A stretch of 64,000 nucleotides of DNA from Granulicella mallensis (GTDB lineage: Bacteria > Acidobacteriota > Terriglobia > Terriglobales > Acidobacteriaceae), in the NCBI RefSeq assembly GCF_014203225.1, contig NZ_JACHIO010000021.1, positions 51,160-115,159 of the forward strand. Direction: 5' to 3'. The translations under genes and the position numbers were made by a program. Of this stretch, positions 1 to 8,640 are shown in pieces. Numbering within the stretch: position 1 is the stretch's first letter; the number at the start of each line of letters is the position of its first letter. The notes beneath the pieces are model-generated. The model had not been told where the DNA came from, ran no database searches, and was given only the letters and a program-made list of their open reading frames with translations.

Positions 1-322
1 GTGCGGCAACGGCGAGACGGCGCTGGGCGGCGTCGATCCGGCGACAAAGCACGCGCAGGGTCGTTGCGGCTTCGGTCCGCGCCTGCCCCTGCTGGTGATC
101 TCTCCGTGGGCGAAGCCGAACTACGTGGACCACACGGTCACGGACCAGACCTCGATCCTGCGGTTGATTGAAGACTCCTTCCTGGCAGGTAAGCGGGTTG
201 GCGGCGGATCGTTCGACGCCCAGGCGGGCGGGCTGAACGGAATGCTGGACTTCAGCAAGAAGAAGCCGCAGAACGCGAAGCGAGTCCTCCTGGACCCGGA
301 GACAGGCCTGGCCGCAAAGTAA
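1..322 (+). CDS. Phosphoesterase (phospholipase C/acid phosphatase family), 3' end only
   Basis: The window opens inside this gene. Reading frame 2 runs without a stop to TAA at 320-322 and gives the last 106 or so residues. The stretch PRLPLLVISPWAKPNYVDHT followed by a TSILRLIEDSF segment is the characteristic C-terminal part of bacterial phospholipase C / acid phosphatase type phosphoesterases of the alkaline phosphatase superfamily. These are normally exported and release phosphate from phospholipids or phosphomonoesters. The tail after the core is Lys/Asn-rich. The catalytic N-terminal half and any signal peptide lie outside the window, so substrate cannot be judged. An internal GTG at 95 is not a credible start because homology continues upstream of it. 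Confidence 0.75.
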   Translation, partial: CGNGETALGGVDPATKHAQGRCGFGPRLPLLVISPWAKPNYVDHTVTDQTSILRLIEDSFLAGKRVGGGSFDAQAGGLNGMLDFSKKKPQNAKRVLLDPETGLAAK

Positions 323-429
323 GCCTAATCGACTCGGCTCTTGCCTTTGCTTTTCTTGCTTGTCATTCCCGCAGGGAATCTGCTTTCCTCCGGTATCACC
401 CGCAGACTGATGCGAGGCAAGAACATCGG

Positions 430-457
430 AAGGGGCACGGTGCTGGCCGTGCCCTTC
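430..457. repeat. Hairpin of the GGCACGG/CCGTGCC type
   Basis: A palindrome AAGGGGCACGG - short loop - CCGTGCCCTTC sits in the gap between the phosphoesterase and the multicopper oxidase. Its stem matches the hairpin at 19116-19135 inside a larger repeat, so it is probably a solitary member of the same hairpin superfamily. It could also act as a terminator for the upstream gene, but no T-run follows. Confidence 0.5.
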
Positions 458-504
458 TGCGTTGCCTTGGCGATTACCTTTGCCGTTACGCCGTTTTTGT
501 TTTT

Positions 505-684
505 CTTGTTGTCATTCCGAGCGTAGCGAGCGAACCTGCTGTCTCCCGTTTTTTGCCAGTGCCATCACAAGTGTTATGCGTTAGCTAACACCAGTCTTCA
601 GTTCCAGCGCGCATATTTTCTGGGCGGCATGAACGAAGAGCGGGAGGAAGCAGGTTCGCTCGCTGCGCTCGGAATGACAACAAG
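505..684. repeat. 36-bp inverted repeat flanking a 108-bp spacer
   Basis: Arms at 505-540 and 649-684 are inverted copies over 36 bp with a single mismatch (core GTCATTCCGAGCGTAGCG). The left arm is repeated in part at 359-375 (GTCATTCCCGCAGGGAA). The remaining gap between 323 and 745 holds no convincing gene; a 61-codon frame at 341-526 is a by-product of the repeat. The right arm ends about 60 bp before the multicopper oxidase start, so the element may shape its leader. It looks like a MITE-type palindromic repeat with no encoded protein. Confidence 0.7.
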
Positions 685-745
685 AAAAGCAACGACAAAG
701 ACCATCACATTGGCTCCGCCGAGCCGCTCTACTAATCTGTAAGAG

Positions 746-2389
746 ATGCAGAAGAAGCCTTTGAAACCCTGGACCCGCAGACGACTCATCACCCAGGCCG
801 GAATCGCGGCTGCGGGCAGCAGCCTGCTTGGGCATAGAGCCTGGGCACTGCAACAGGGAAGCATGCACGGCATGAAGATGGGGAGCGCCACACCCACTCA
901 TGGCCCGCATACGCTGGACGCGATGAAGCTGGAGTCCTTCGTCGATCCCCTGCCGCTCCCGCAGCGGATGCATCCTGAAGGCCGCCGCTCTGAAGAATCC
1001 CTCAAAGCCATCGACGCTCCCTACTACCGCGTGGATGTTCGCGAGGTCTCCTGCAAGATGCATCGCGACCTTCCTCCCTCGCGAATGTGGAGCTACGGCG
1101 AGAGCGCCGCTCCGGCGCTCTTCGAGACGCGCCGCGATCAGGGCGTGTTGATCGACTGGTGGAACCATCTCCCCCAAAAACACTTTCTCCCCCTGGACAC
1201 GCCCATGCAGGGAATGGAGAACGCGCCCGAGACCCGCACCATCGCACACGTGCACGGCGCGCGCGTTCCCACCAACAGCGACGGCTATCCCGAGGACTGG
1301 TTCGGTCCCGGCGAGAGCAAGCTGTGCTTCTACCCGAACCACCAGGACGCCACGGCGCTCTGGGTCCACGACCATGCGATGGGTGTGAACCGGCTCAACG
1401 TCTTTGCCGGGCTCATGGGTTGGTATCTCATCCGCGACGAAGTCGAGGACAAGCTGGGGCTGCCCTCCGGCAAGTACGAACTCCCGCTGCTGATCTACGA
1501 CCGCAGCTTCGACCCGCAGGGCCAGCTCTACTATCCCAACCCGCCGGACGAAGGCGTCTGGTCCCAGGAGTACCTGGGCGATGCAATGGTGGTGAACGGC
1601 AAGGTGAGGCCGTATCACGAGGTCGAAGCGCGGCGCTATCGTCTGCGCGTCGCCAACACGGCCAACTCCCGCTTCTTCTCGCTGGCTCTGTCGAACGGCC
1701 AGAGCTTCCATGTGATCGGCTCCGACCAGGGACTTCTCTCAGCTCCCGTCGAGATGAAGCGCCTGGTGCTGGCTCCGGCCGAGCGCACCGACATCCTCGT
1801 GGACTTCAGCCAGGCACGTGGCGAGAACGTGGTGCTAATGAGCGATCGTCTGGAGCTGATGCAGTTCCGCGTGTCCAAAGAAAAGGCTTCGGATGTCGGT
1901 CTACTGCCGGAAATCCTGCGGCCCGTCGATCGCATCCCCGAGAAGCAATCGATCCGCACACGCGAGATGACGCTGAACGAGTTCGATGGCGACAACGGCG
2001 ACGCGATGGTGATGCTGCTGAACCGCAAGCACTGGGCCGAACCGGTAACGGAGATCGTTAAGCTGGACTCCACCGAGATCTGGAGCCTCGTCAACCTCAC
2101 GGAAGACACGCACCCAATCCATCTGCATCTGGTGCGCTTCCAGATCCTCGACCGCCAGAGCTTCGCGAGTTATGACTACCTGGCCGACGAAAAGCTGCGT
2201 GTTACCGGTGACGTCATGCTGCCGCAGGCCCACGAAGCGGGCTGGAAGGACGTCGTGCAATGCCCGCCGGGAATGGTCACACGCATCATCGTCCCGTTCC
2301 ACGGCTACGCAGGAAGATACCTGTGGCACTGCCACATCCTCGAACATGAGGCGAACGACATGATGCGGCCGTACGAAGTGGTTGTGTAG
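746..2389 (+). CDS. Multicopper oxidase, CotA/bilirubin oxidase type, Tat-exported
   Basis: The 547-residue protein oxidises phenolic or metal substrates with O2 reduced to water at a type 2/3 copper cluster. Copper-ligand motifs are visible in order: HVHG (168-171, a variant of HLHG), WVHDH (206-210), HPIHLH (456-461), and HCHILEH (528-534) with Met539 ten residues after Cys529 as the likely axial type 1 ligand. The N-terminus has twin Arg residues (RRRLITQ) and a hydrophobic stretch to about residue 36, a Tat signal consistent with a folded copper protein. A Met/His-rich segment (GSMHGMKMG, 38-46) directly after it may bind copper. The overall order and spacing fit CotA-like laccases better than CueO, which has a longer Met-rich insert. 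Substrate is unknown. The gene stands alone. Confidence 0.93.
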   Translation: MQKKPLKPWTRRRLITQAGIAAAGSSLLGHRAWALQQGSMHGMKMGSATPTHGPHTLDAMKLESFVDPLPLPQRMHPEGRRSEESLKAIDAPYYRVDVREVSCKMHRDLPPSRMWSYGESAAPALFETRRDQGVLIDWWNHLPQKHFLPLDTPMQGMENAPETRTIAHVHGARVPTNSDGYPEDWFGPGESKLCFYPNHQDATALWVHDHAMGVNRLNVFAGLMGWYLIRDEVEDKLGLPSGKYELPLLIYDRSFDPQGQLYYPNPPDEGVWSQEYLGDAMVVNGKVRPYHEVEARRYRLRVANTANSRFFSLALSNGQSFHVIGSDQGLLSAPVEMKRLVLAPAERTDILVDFSQARGENVVLMSDRLELMQFRVSKEKASDVGLLPEILRPVDRIPEKQSIRTREMTLNEFDGDNGDAMVMLLNRKHWAEPVTEIVKLDSTEIWSLVNLTEDTHPIHLHLVRFQILDRQSFASYDYLADEKLRVTGDVMLPQAHEAGWKDVVQCPPGMVTRIIVPFHGYAGRYLWHCHILEHEANDMMRPYEVVV

Positions 2390-2423
2390 CTAGTGCACAG
2401 GCCTTTCTAAGCTCACCCAAACG

Positions 2424-2599
2424 TTGTCATCTCGACCGAAGGCGCGTTTTTTGCGCCGCAGTGGAGAGACCCCTGTATTTTGCTCGTGCAGGCAATATCG
2501 CTTGGCGTGAGCGGTGTGGGTGACGGATACACCCTCGAAATACAGGGGTCTCTCCACTACGCATGACATAAAGCCGTCATGCTTCGGTCGAGATGACAA
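2424..2599. repeat. 176-bp nested inverted repeat (family D)
   Basis: Two sets of perfect arms are nested. Outer arms of 18 bp are at 2424-2441 (TTGTCATCTCGACCGAAG) and 2582-2599. Inner arms of 21 bp are at 2460-2480 and 2538-2558 (GTGGAGAGACCCCTG core). The element fills the gap between the convergent multicopper oxidase and kinase genes and could fold into a long cruciform or RNA hairpin, possibly ending both transcripts. No protein is encoded. Confidence 0.75.
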
Positions 2600-2624
2600 A
2601 TTAGGGGGAGTTCGAAAGGAGCTC

Positions 2625-3551
2625 CTACGCCGCCTGTCCAATACGCGCCCGCCAAACCGCACCCGCAATAGGATCAACCACCCCCGGCAGCACCTCAATC
2701 GCAGGGAAGACCTTCCGCAAAGCCTCTTCCATCGCCCGCCGCACCGGCTCCACCTTCTCCATGATGCTTCCGGCAAGCGCAATCCGCGGAACGTCCGCCG
2801 GTTCGCTGCTGCCTTCCAGCCTCTGCACCTTGCGAATCACGTTCGCCACGGTGACCGCCAGCTCTTGCCCGCCCTGTTGCAGCGTCGCGATAGCGACGGC
2901 ATCTCCCTGTCTCGCGCACGTGACGACCAACTCCGCCAGCTTGGAGAAATCGGGCGACGGCCTCTGGTTGGCATACTCAACCAACGCGAATATGGAATCG
3001 AGCTTCCAGAACTCCAGGATCTTTGCGAGCAGAGCGGTCTCGCGCTCCTCATCCAACGCGGTGAACACATTGCGCAGGCCCTCGTGCCCAATGCCATGGC
3101 CCGATCCCTGATCGGCAAGCGCCGGACCCCAGCCACCCGCCGTTACGATCCGCCCATCGCTGGTTCTGGCGGCGGTATTAGAGCCGGTGCCCGAAAGCAC
3201 CAGCACGCCGCGCTTGCCGAAGAAGGCCGCGTCCAGCGCAATCTCCACATCGCCTACCAGGATCAACTCTCCGCCGACATGCTCATGAAAGGCAGCGCGA
3301 AGCCAGTCCACGACCAGCGGTACAGATTCTCCGGCGGTGCCGATGCAGGTACGCGTGATCTCGCGTGGGTTCACTCCGGTCTGTTTCATCAGCTCGTCGA
3401 GCGCTGAGCGCAGGTTCTGTTCGGCGATATCGGCACTGGTTCGCATCCGCTTGATGGTGCCTGTACGGACACGGCCGAGTTGCTGGGTTTCATCCGCGAG
3501 GACGAAATCGGTCTTGGTTCCCCCGGCGTCGAGGGCAAGAAAATAAGCCAT
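2625..3551 (-). CDS. BadF/BadG-type sugar kinase, probable N-acetylglucosamine kinase
   Basis: The 308-residue protein belongs to the ASKHA (actin/hexokinase) fold family of BadF/BadG/BcrA-type ATPases. The phosphate 1 motif DAGGTKTDF starts at residue 8. A likely catalytic Asp is at 101 (VGDVEIAL). The second phosphate loop LSGTGSNT lies at 119-126 and is followed by GGWGPALADQGSG (139-151), the conserved segment of GlcNAc kinases. The length fits that family. It should phosphorylate N-acetylglucosamine or a related amino sugar in the cytoplasm, which fits a chitin or peptidoglycan recycling role. It is divergent from an Oar-like receptor (start 3903), so the two may share the 350-bp control region. 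Activators of 2-hydroxyacyl-CoA dehydratases share the fold but lack this second motif. Confidence 0.85.
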   Translation of the reverse strand: MAYFLALDAGGTKTDFVLADETQQLGRVRTGTIKRMRTSADIAEQNLRSALDELMKQTGVNPREITRTCIGTAGESVPLVVDWLRAAFHEHVGGELILVGDVEIALDAAFFGKRGVLVLSGTGSNTAARTSDGRIVTAGGWGPALADQGSGHGIGHEGLRNVFTALDEERETALLAKILEFWKLDSIFALVEYANQRPSPDFSKLAELVVTCARQGDAVAIATLQQGGQELAVTVANVIRKVQRLEGSSEPADVPRIALAGSIMEKVEPVRRAMEEALRKVFPAIEVLPGVVDPIAGAVWRARIGQAA

Positions 3552-3655
3552 GGGTTCTGTTCACTTAAAACTTTCTCTTGAATTGCAGGTCGTCCAGTTT
3601 CTAAGAGTAAGTCCCGCCTATCGCGGAAGCAAATAGAACCAAAGCTGTTTGCGTT

Positions 3656-3725
3656 GAGTTGCGAGGTACGAGTTGCGAGAGACGAGACATTAACTCGTAT
3701 CTCAACTCTCGTATCTCGAGACTCG
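3656..3725. repeat. GAG/CTC-rich low-complexity inverted tract
   Basis: The segment carries repeated GTACGAGTTGCGAG units followed by the complementary ACTCGTATCTCAACTCTCG units, giving an imperfect palindrome. A related tract lies inside the ArnT-like gene at about 61243-61335. It resembles tandem repeats that drift between intergenic sites. No function is evident. Confidence 0.55.
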
Positions 3726-3772
3726 GAGCATTTCCCCCGGCCCCTGCTGCTGCCCCTTCAGCCCTCTGCCTC

Positions 3773-3804
3773 TTTATCGATAAACGGACACTTTTATCAA
3801 TAAC
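3773..3804. promoter_or_regulatory. Twin TTTATCGATAAA-like palindromes, candidate operator
   Basis: A perfect 12-bp palindrome TTTATCGATAAA lies at 3773-3784, and a degenerate copy TTTATCAATAAC lies at 3793-3804. Their centres are 20 bp apart, close to two helical turns, as expected for paired dimer sites. They lie about 100 bp upstream of the Oar-like receptor start (3903) and 220 bp upstream of the divergent kinase. No regulator can be named from sequence. Confidence 0.35.
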
Positions 3805-3902
3805 GTGCCCTTGGCCTGCCAGTGCGTTTACAAGGCGTTGAAAGTGACATGCTATGTTTCATCTCTTGCAAGCCATTAATCCAATCTCCAATCAGGGCAT
3901 AG

Positions 3903-6900
3903 ATGCGTCTCAGCAAACGATTTCTTCGTGTGTTTTTGGTTCCGGCTACATCCCTTGTACTCACGCTTTTGCTGACGCCCTTTCTGTCCGCGCAGATTGA
4001 TCGTGCGGGTCTCAATGGAACGGTGAAGGACGCCGACGGCAGAAGCATCGCCGGCGCGAAGATCACCGCCTTGCAGATCGCCACGGGGCAGCAGCGTGAC
4101 ACGGTATCCTCCGCGACCGGAACCTACGATATCCCCGAGCTTCCCCTCGGTCTCTATCGCGTGACGTACGACGCCTCCGGATTCCACGAAAAGATCATCG
4201 ATGGCATCCAGCAGACCGTGGGCCACACGCGCACGCTCAATGTCGTGATGTCCGTTGAGGGTATGACGCAGCAGGTCGAGGTCTCCGATGTCGGTACGCA
4301 ACTGGACGAGACCTCCGCAGCTCTCGGTGCGCGTATAGCGCCGGAACAGGTAAAGAACCTGCCGCTGAACGGACGCAACTGGTCCACTCTCACCGCGCTG
4401 GTTCCGGGCGCGGTCGATACCGGCGGAAGCAATCAGCGTAGCATCCGCTTTGCGGGCCGCGGCCTCGACGACAACAACTTCACCTACGACGGTATCGACG
4501 CAACCAACGTCGTGAACCAGGCCCAGCAGCCCTTCGTGCGCCTGGCCATTCCGACCGAGGCCATCCAGGAGTTCCGCATCGACACCATGCTCTTTACCGC
4601 GGAGAACGGCAGCACGCCCGGCGGTCAGATTGCAGTGGCCTCCAAGACCGGTACGAACAACCTGCACGGCAGCCTGTTTGAGTTTCTTCGCAACGATATC
4701 TTCGACGCGCGCCAGCCCATCGATACCCTGAATCCGAACAAGCCTGCCTTCCGCCTCAATCAGTACGGCGGCAGCCTCGGCGGACCGATCCTTCACGATA
4801 AGACCTTCTTCTACTTCGCGTATGAAGGCCTCCGGCAGACCCTGGGTCAGACGCTTCCGGGCCTCGTCCCCAGCGACTCCTTCCGCGCCATGGTCGCGCA
4901 GCAGAGCCCTGCTCTGATTCCGATCCTGAACGCCTTCCCCGAGGGACAGTTTCCTTCCGGGACCAGCACGAATGTCTCGGAGTCCATCGGCTCTGGCCGC
5001 CAGTTGGACCACGAAGATTCCGTCGTGCTGCGGCTCGACCACCACTTCTCGACTGCGGATTCTGTCTATCTCCGTTTCAACTTCGATGCCTCCTACAGCG
5101 ATGTGCCTCTGATCGAAGGGCAGACCTACCTGAACGACCGCCAGCTCGTAACCTCTCGCCCGGTTAACGGCGAGCTGGAGTCGCTGCACCTCTTCTCTCC
5201 GCGCCTGGTCAATGAGCTCAAGTTCGGCTTCAATCGCGGCAACGTCTACACCACCGACCAGAGCGTGCTGCAGACGCCCTATGCCATCTCCATCTCCGGC
5301 TTCACCACGCTCTCAGGCAACGAGTACAAGCCCGGTGTTGGAAACACCTATTCGTACATCGACAACCTCACCTGGATTAAAGGCGCTCACACGCTCAAGT
5401 TCGGCGTCGAAGTGCGGCGTATCCAGTTGAATCAGGGAAACACGGCCAACGGTACCATCACCTTCAGTTCGGCGGCCAACTTCCTGAACAACCTGGTCAG
5501 CTCCGCAACCTACGCCGCAGAGCTTCCCGTGAACGGTCTGCGCAAGACGGAGACCTACTCCTACGTTGAGGACGAGTGGAAGGTGCGCGACAACCTCACC
5601 CTCAACGCGGGTGTGCGCTACACCTTCTACAACATCTTTCACGAGGTGCTCGGTCGCGCCAATCCCTTCGACTTCGCGACGTGCGGTCCGCAAGGCTACT
5701 GCGGCGTAGGCGCCAGCTTCGGCCAGCCGAACACGCTGGACGTCGATCCGCGCCTCTCGGTCACCTGGGCCCCTGACGCCGGCGGAGGCAGGACCGTTCT
5801 TCGCAGCGGCTTCGGTCTTTATCACGGCGACGGCCAGCTCGATGATCAGAACTTCCCCATCAGTAACGAGATCGCGCAGTACTCGCTCAACTCGATTGCC
5901 AACCTCTCCTATCCGATCACACCATTTCTCAGCGATACTCCCGGTATCATCGCGCCGCGCGAAGCCGATCGCGACCGCAAGGATATGTACGTAGCCCAGT
6001 GGGGGCTGTCGGTCCAGCAGGCTCTGCCGCACGAGCTCGTCGGTACGCTGTCGTATGTGGGGAGCAAGGGAACGTACCTGCTCAACACCTCCTACATCAA
6101 TCTCAAAGACCCTGCTACAGGCCTGCGTCCCTATCCCGCGTTTGGCCAGGTCCAGTCACGCGGCAATGAGAACAACAGCTCCTATCAGGGATTCGTAGCC
6201 AGCCTTCAGCGCACCTTCACCAATGGCCTTCTGCTCTCGGCGAACTACACCTACTCGCACGAGATCGATCAGGACTCAGCCGGTGGCGGAGACTCGGACT
6301 TCCCCCAGAACCCTGCGTGCCCTTCCTGCGAGCGCGCCTCGGGAGACTTCGATGTTCGTCACGTCTTCAACTCGAACGCCGTATACGATCTGCCGTTTGG
6401 ACCCGGCAAGGCCTTCCTCTCCAACTCGGGGATCGCGAGCGAAGTCTTCGGTCGTTGGAGCGCCACTGCTATCGTTACCGTGCGCACTGGTTTGCCTGTC
6501 AACGTTACCGAGGATCGCTCCAGCTCCTCGGTTGCGACCGGCTACACCACCAGCCAGCGCCCGAACCGCGTCTCTGGCGTTTCACTGACGCCGCCCGGTG
6601 GACACAAGATCAGCCAGTGGATCAACCCGGCAGCCTTCTCCCTGGTCACGGGCAGCGGCTATGGCGACTCTCCCCGCAACGTCGCCCGCGGCCCGGATCT
6701 CTGGCAGGCTGACTTTGGCCTGGCGAAGCGCATTCCACTGACCGAGAAGATGCAGCTCCAGTTCCGCACAGAGTTCTTCAACATCTTCAACCGGGCACAG
6801 TATGGATTGCCCCTCGCGGACCTGTCGTCTCCCACAACCTTTGGCCAGATCGTCGGCGCGGTCAACACAGGGCCGGTCGGGACGGGAACGCCGCGGCAGA

Positions 6901-6929
6901 TCCAGTTCATGCTTCGGCTGGAGTTCTAG
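3903..6929 (+). CDS. TonB-dependent receptor, Oar-like, with carboxypeptidase-regulatory-like domain
   Basis: The 1008-residue outer-membrane protein has a signal peptide ending near LSAQ (about residue 31), then a carboxypeptidase regulatory-like beta-sandwich (GTVKDADGRSIAGAKIT onward, about 36-125), a plug domain (about 130-250) and a long beta-barrel ending in LRLEF with a terminal Phe, the usual Omp insertion signal. This architecture is typical of the large Oar/TonB receptor families of Acidobacteriota, which import oligosaccharides or other bulky ligands. No SusD partner is adjacent. It is divergent from the BadF-type kinase and preceded by candidate operator palindromes at 3773-3804. 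Ligand cannot be assigned. The ATG at 3903 gives a clean signal sequence, so I keep it. Confidence 0.9.
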   Translation: MRLSKRFLRVFLVPATSLVLTLLLTPFLSAQIDRAGLNGTVKDADGRSIAGAKITALQIATGQQRDTVSSATGTYDIPELPLGLYRVTYDASGFHEKIIDGIQQTVGHTRTLNVVMSVEGMTQQVEVSDVGTQLDETSAALGARIAPEQVKNLPLNGRNWSTLTALVPGAVDTGGSNQRSIRFAGRGLDDNNFTYDGIDATNVVNQAQQPFVRLAIPTEAIQEFRIDTMLFTAENGSTPGGQIAVASKTGTNNLHGSLFEFLRNDIFDARQPIDTLNPNKPAFRLNQYGGSLGGPILHDKTFFYFAYEGLRQTLGQTLPGLVPSDSFRAMVAQQSPALIPILNAFPEGQFPSGTSTNVSESIGSGRQLDHEDSVVLRLDHHFSTADSVYLRFNFDASYSDVPLIEGQTYLNDRQLVTSRPVNGELESLHLFSPRLVNELKFGFNRGNVYTTDQSVLQTPYAISISGFTTLSGNEYKPGVGNTYSYIDNLTWIKGAHTLKFGVEVRRIQLNQGNTANGTITFSSAANFLNNLVSSATYAAELPVNGLRKTETYSYVEDEWKVRDNLTLNAGVRYTFYNIFHEVLGRANPFDFATCGPQGYCGVGASFGQPNTLDVDPRLSVTWAPDAGGGRTVLRSGFGLYHGDGQLDDQNFPISNEIAQYSLNSIANLSYPITPFLSDTPGIIAPREADRDRKDMYVAQWGLSVQQALPHELVGTLSYVGSKGTYLLNTSYINLKDPATGLRPYPAFGQVQSRGNENNSSYQGFVASLQRTFTNGLLLSANYTYSHEIDQDSAGGGDSDFPQNPACPSCERASGDFDVRHVFNSNAVYDLPFGPGKAFLSNSGIASEVFGRWSATAIVTVRTGLPVNVTEDRSSSSVATGYTTSQRPNRVSGVSLTPPGGHKISQWINPAAFSLVTGSGYGDSPRNVARGPDLWQADFGLAKRIPLTEKMQLQFRTEFFNIFNRAQYGLPLADLSSPTTFGQIVGAVNTGPVGTGTPRQIQFMLRLEF

Positions 6930-6991
6930 GCAATTTTGTATGTAGACGCAAAGCTGGAGTGCCCCAGCATCGTCTAGCGCCTCTCATCCAA

Positions 6992-7148
6992 TGGCGCGAA
7001 GCGCATTCCATGATGCTTTAGCGTCATGGAGACGGAGGGAGCCGTAGCCTTTAGGCTACGGAATGAGGGCTAGGCAAGAAATGGGCTTTAGCCCCGGGCC
7101 TTTTGCCTATACAGGCAAGAAGCTCGGAGCTAAAGCCCACTCACTTTG
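6992..7148. repeat. Multi-hairpin intergenic repeat, family A copy 1
   Basis: The element starts with GGCGCGAAGCGC and contains three hairpins with TTTA loops. Hairpin 1 is at 7008-7029 (CCATGATGC / GCGTCATGG, one G-T wobble). Hairpin 2 is at 7042-7061 (CCGTAGCC / GGCTACGG). Hairpin 3 starts at 7083 (GGGC TTTA GCCC), with a partner GCTAAAGCCCAC near 7130. Other copies lie at 10034, 14024 and 21590. It sits between an Oar-like receptor and an IclR gene pointing towards each other. Confidence 0.75.
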
Positions 7149-7191
7149 CGTTATCGATTCAGGAACCCAAAAATCCCTGTTCCCTCTACGG

Positions 7192-8013
7192 TCACTTGCC
7201 TTTGGCCGTCTTCTGCCCCGGAGCCTCACCACCCAGTGCAGCGGTAATCTCCGCCGTAGCCTTCTTCAGCGAGTCGATGACCTGGGTAACCGGCGTCGCC
7301 GTTCCGTTGTACTGAATGTAGGGAATCGTCAGCGCTCCAACCGCCGAACCTCTCTCGTCGAAGATCGGATAGCTGATATCGATGACGCCCTTCACCAGAT
7401 AGCTTGCCCGCTTCTCATAGCCGGTCTTCTGAATGCGCGAGAGGTGTACGGCCAGATCGCGCGGCGGCTTCTTGCCTGTCTCGCGGCTCCATTCGGCCAG
7501 GGTGCGCTCGCGCTGTTCCTCGCTCTGGTGCGCCAGAATCACGTAGCCGCTGGCGGCCTCCATCAGGTCCACTGTCGAACCCAGCTTCACATAGAAGCCC
7601 AGGTTCGAAGGCGCATTCACCTGTGCCAGAATCGCGACCCGGCTGCCTTCGAGCACGCCCATATGGCAGGACTGCAGCGTCTCGTGCGCGAGCCGGTGCA
7701 TCACCGGCAGCGCGTCGACGATCAGCCGTTCCGTGGGCGGGTGTTCCTGCACCAGCTTGAACAGCTTCAGCGTCAGAGAGTAGCGATCCTCGGCGAGCTG
7801 CGCGATGTATCCCCGGCGTTCCAGGCAGAGCAGCATGCGAAAGATCTCTGAAACTGTCCGGTTCAGTTCGCGGGCCATCTGGCTCTTGGTCAGGCCGGCC
7901 GGTTGGTGGGCCAGCAACTCCAGAACATCCAACCCTTTTTCCAGGGCGGGGGTCGCATAGTTGAGAGTCTTCTCGTTGGTTACAGCAGCTTTTGCAGTTC
8001 GTTTCCCGGCCAT
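7192..8013 (-). CDS. IclR-family transcriptional regulator
   Basis: The protein has an N-terminal winged helix (PALEKGLDVLELLAHQPAGL with SQMARELNRTVSEIFRMLLCLERRGYI, about residues 20-75) and a C-terminal IclR effector domain (HRLAHETLQSCHMGVLEG through ASGYVILAHQ and GYEKRASYLVKGVIDISYPI). I start it at ATG 8011-8013, giving 273 residues. A longer frame begins with TTG at 8079 and adds a Trp/Cys-rich, non-conserved tail. IclR proteins usually bind small carbon-source metabolites and control nearby catabolic genes. The divergent alpha-L-fucosidase (start 8641) is the closest candidate target, though a long palindromic repeat lies between them. The C-terminus ends in a basic GQKTAKGK tail. 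Confidence 0.88.
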   Translation of the reverse strand: MAGKRTAKAAVTNEKTLNYATPALEKGLDVLELLAHQPAGLTKSQMARELNRTVSEIFRMLLCLERRGYIAQLAEDRYSLTLKLFKLVQEHPPTERLIVDALPVMHRLAHETLQSCHMGVLEGSRVAILAQVNAPSNLGFYVKLGSTVDLMEAASGYVILAHQSEEQRERTLAEWSRETGKKPPRDLAVHLSRIQKTGYEKRASYLVKGVIDISYPIFDERGSAVGALTIPYIQYNGTATPVTQVIDSLKKATAEITAALGGEAPGQKTAKGK

Positions 8014-8151
8014 TCTCAATCCATCCGTTCCGTCGATCTCGAAACAGAGTACAGGATAGCGCCATCGCCCGGCCCGCAAGGCTAAATTCGATCAAAGGGC
8101 CTTAGGCCGCGTCCGATGAGTCGGAGCTTTTGTTTTACATCCCCCCACAGA

Positions 8152-8374
8152 ATCGTCATCCTGAGCGTAGCGTCCCGGCTTTTGAGGACGCGGAGTCGAA
8201 GGACCCCGAGGGCTGCGATCTTGCCCAAACCTTTTGCCCCTTTTCAACCTCAAGCGCTCGGGCCTGGAATTCTGTGCTGGAAAAGGTCCCACCAGTATCG
8301 GCGAGATCAAACTCTTCGGGGTCCTTCGACTCCGCACCTCGCAAAAGACGCGAGGTGCTCCGCTCAGGATGACG
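8152..8374. repeat. 223-bp long inverted repeat, family C copy 1
   Basis: The element begins ATCGTCATCCTGAGCG and ends CGCTCAGGATGACG, with inner arms GGAGTCGAAGGACCCCGA and its complement. The whole unit can fold into one long imperfect hairpin. A close copy lies at 11334-11555 and a diverged one at 42161-42396. The gap from 8014 to 8640 holds no gene apart from this element. Confidence 0.75.
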
Positions 8375-8640
8375 TTTCCGTGCGGGAACAAAATATGCGA
8401 TGAGTCGGTGTTCAGCTATTCCTCGCCCCCTCCCATCTCTCACCCCGCTTAACCAATTGCTATTCACAAAAGTATGTTTTTGGTGGTAAAAATTCGAGAC
8501 ATAGAATAAGTCCTGAATGCAGCAGGTTGAGTCCCTTCTTCCTCTTCAGCTGCAAAAGCGCCCCGGCTTCCCACACTAGGTTTTGCAATATCTCCACACG
8601 AATTCAACCACGCACCCAACCCACGCAGCAGGAGAGATCA

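Noticed and set aside
581..1711. Long minus-strand frame of 376 codons over the multicopper oxidase
   Set aside because: It is an antisense shadow of a GC-rich gene with clear copper motifs on the plus strand; no family pattern and no ribosome site.
3876..5189. 437-codon minus-strand frame under the Oar-like receptor
   Set aside because: Shadow frame; the plus strand encodes a recognisable receptor and the antisense product has a repetitive, unfamiliar composition.
8527..8640. Upstream extension of the fucosidase gene
   Set aside because: AGGAG directly precedes ATG 8641 and the Tat motif is correctly placed only from there.
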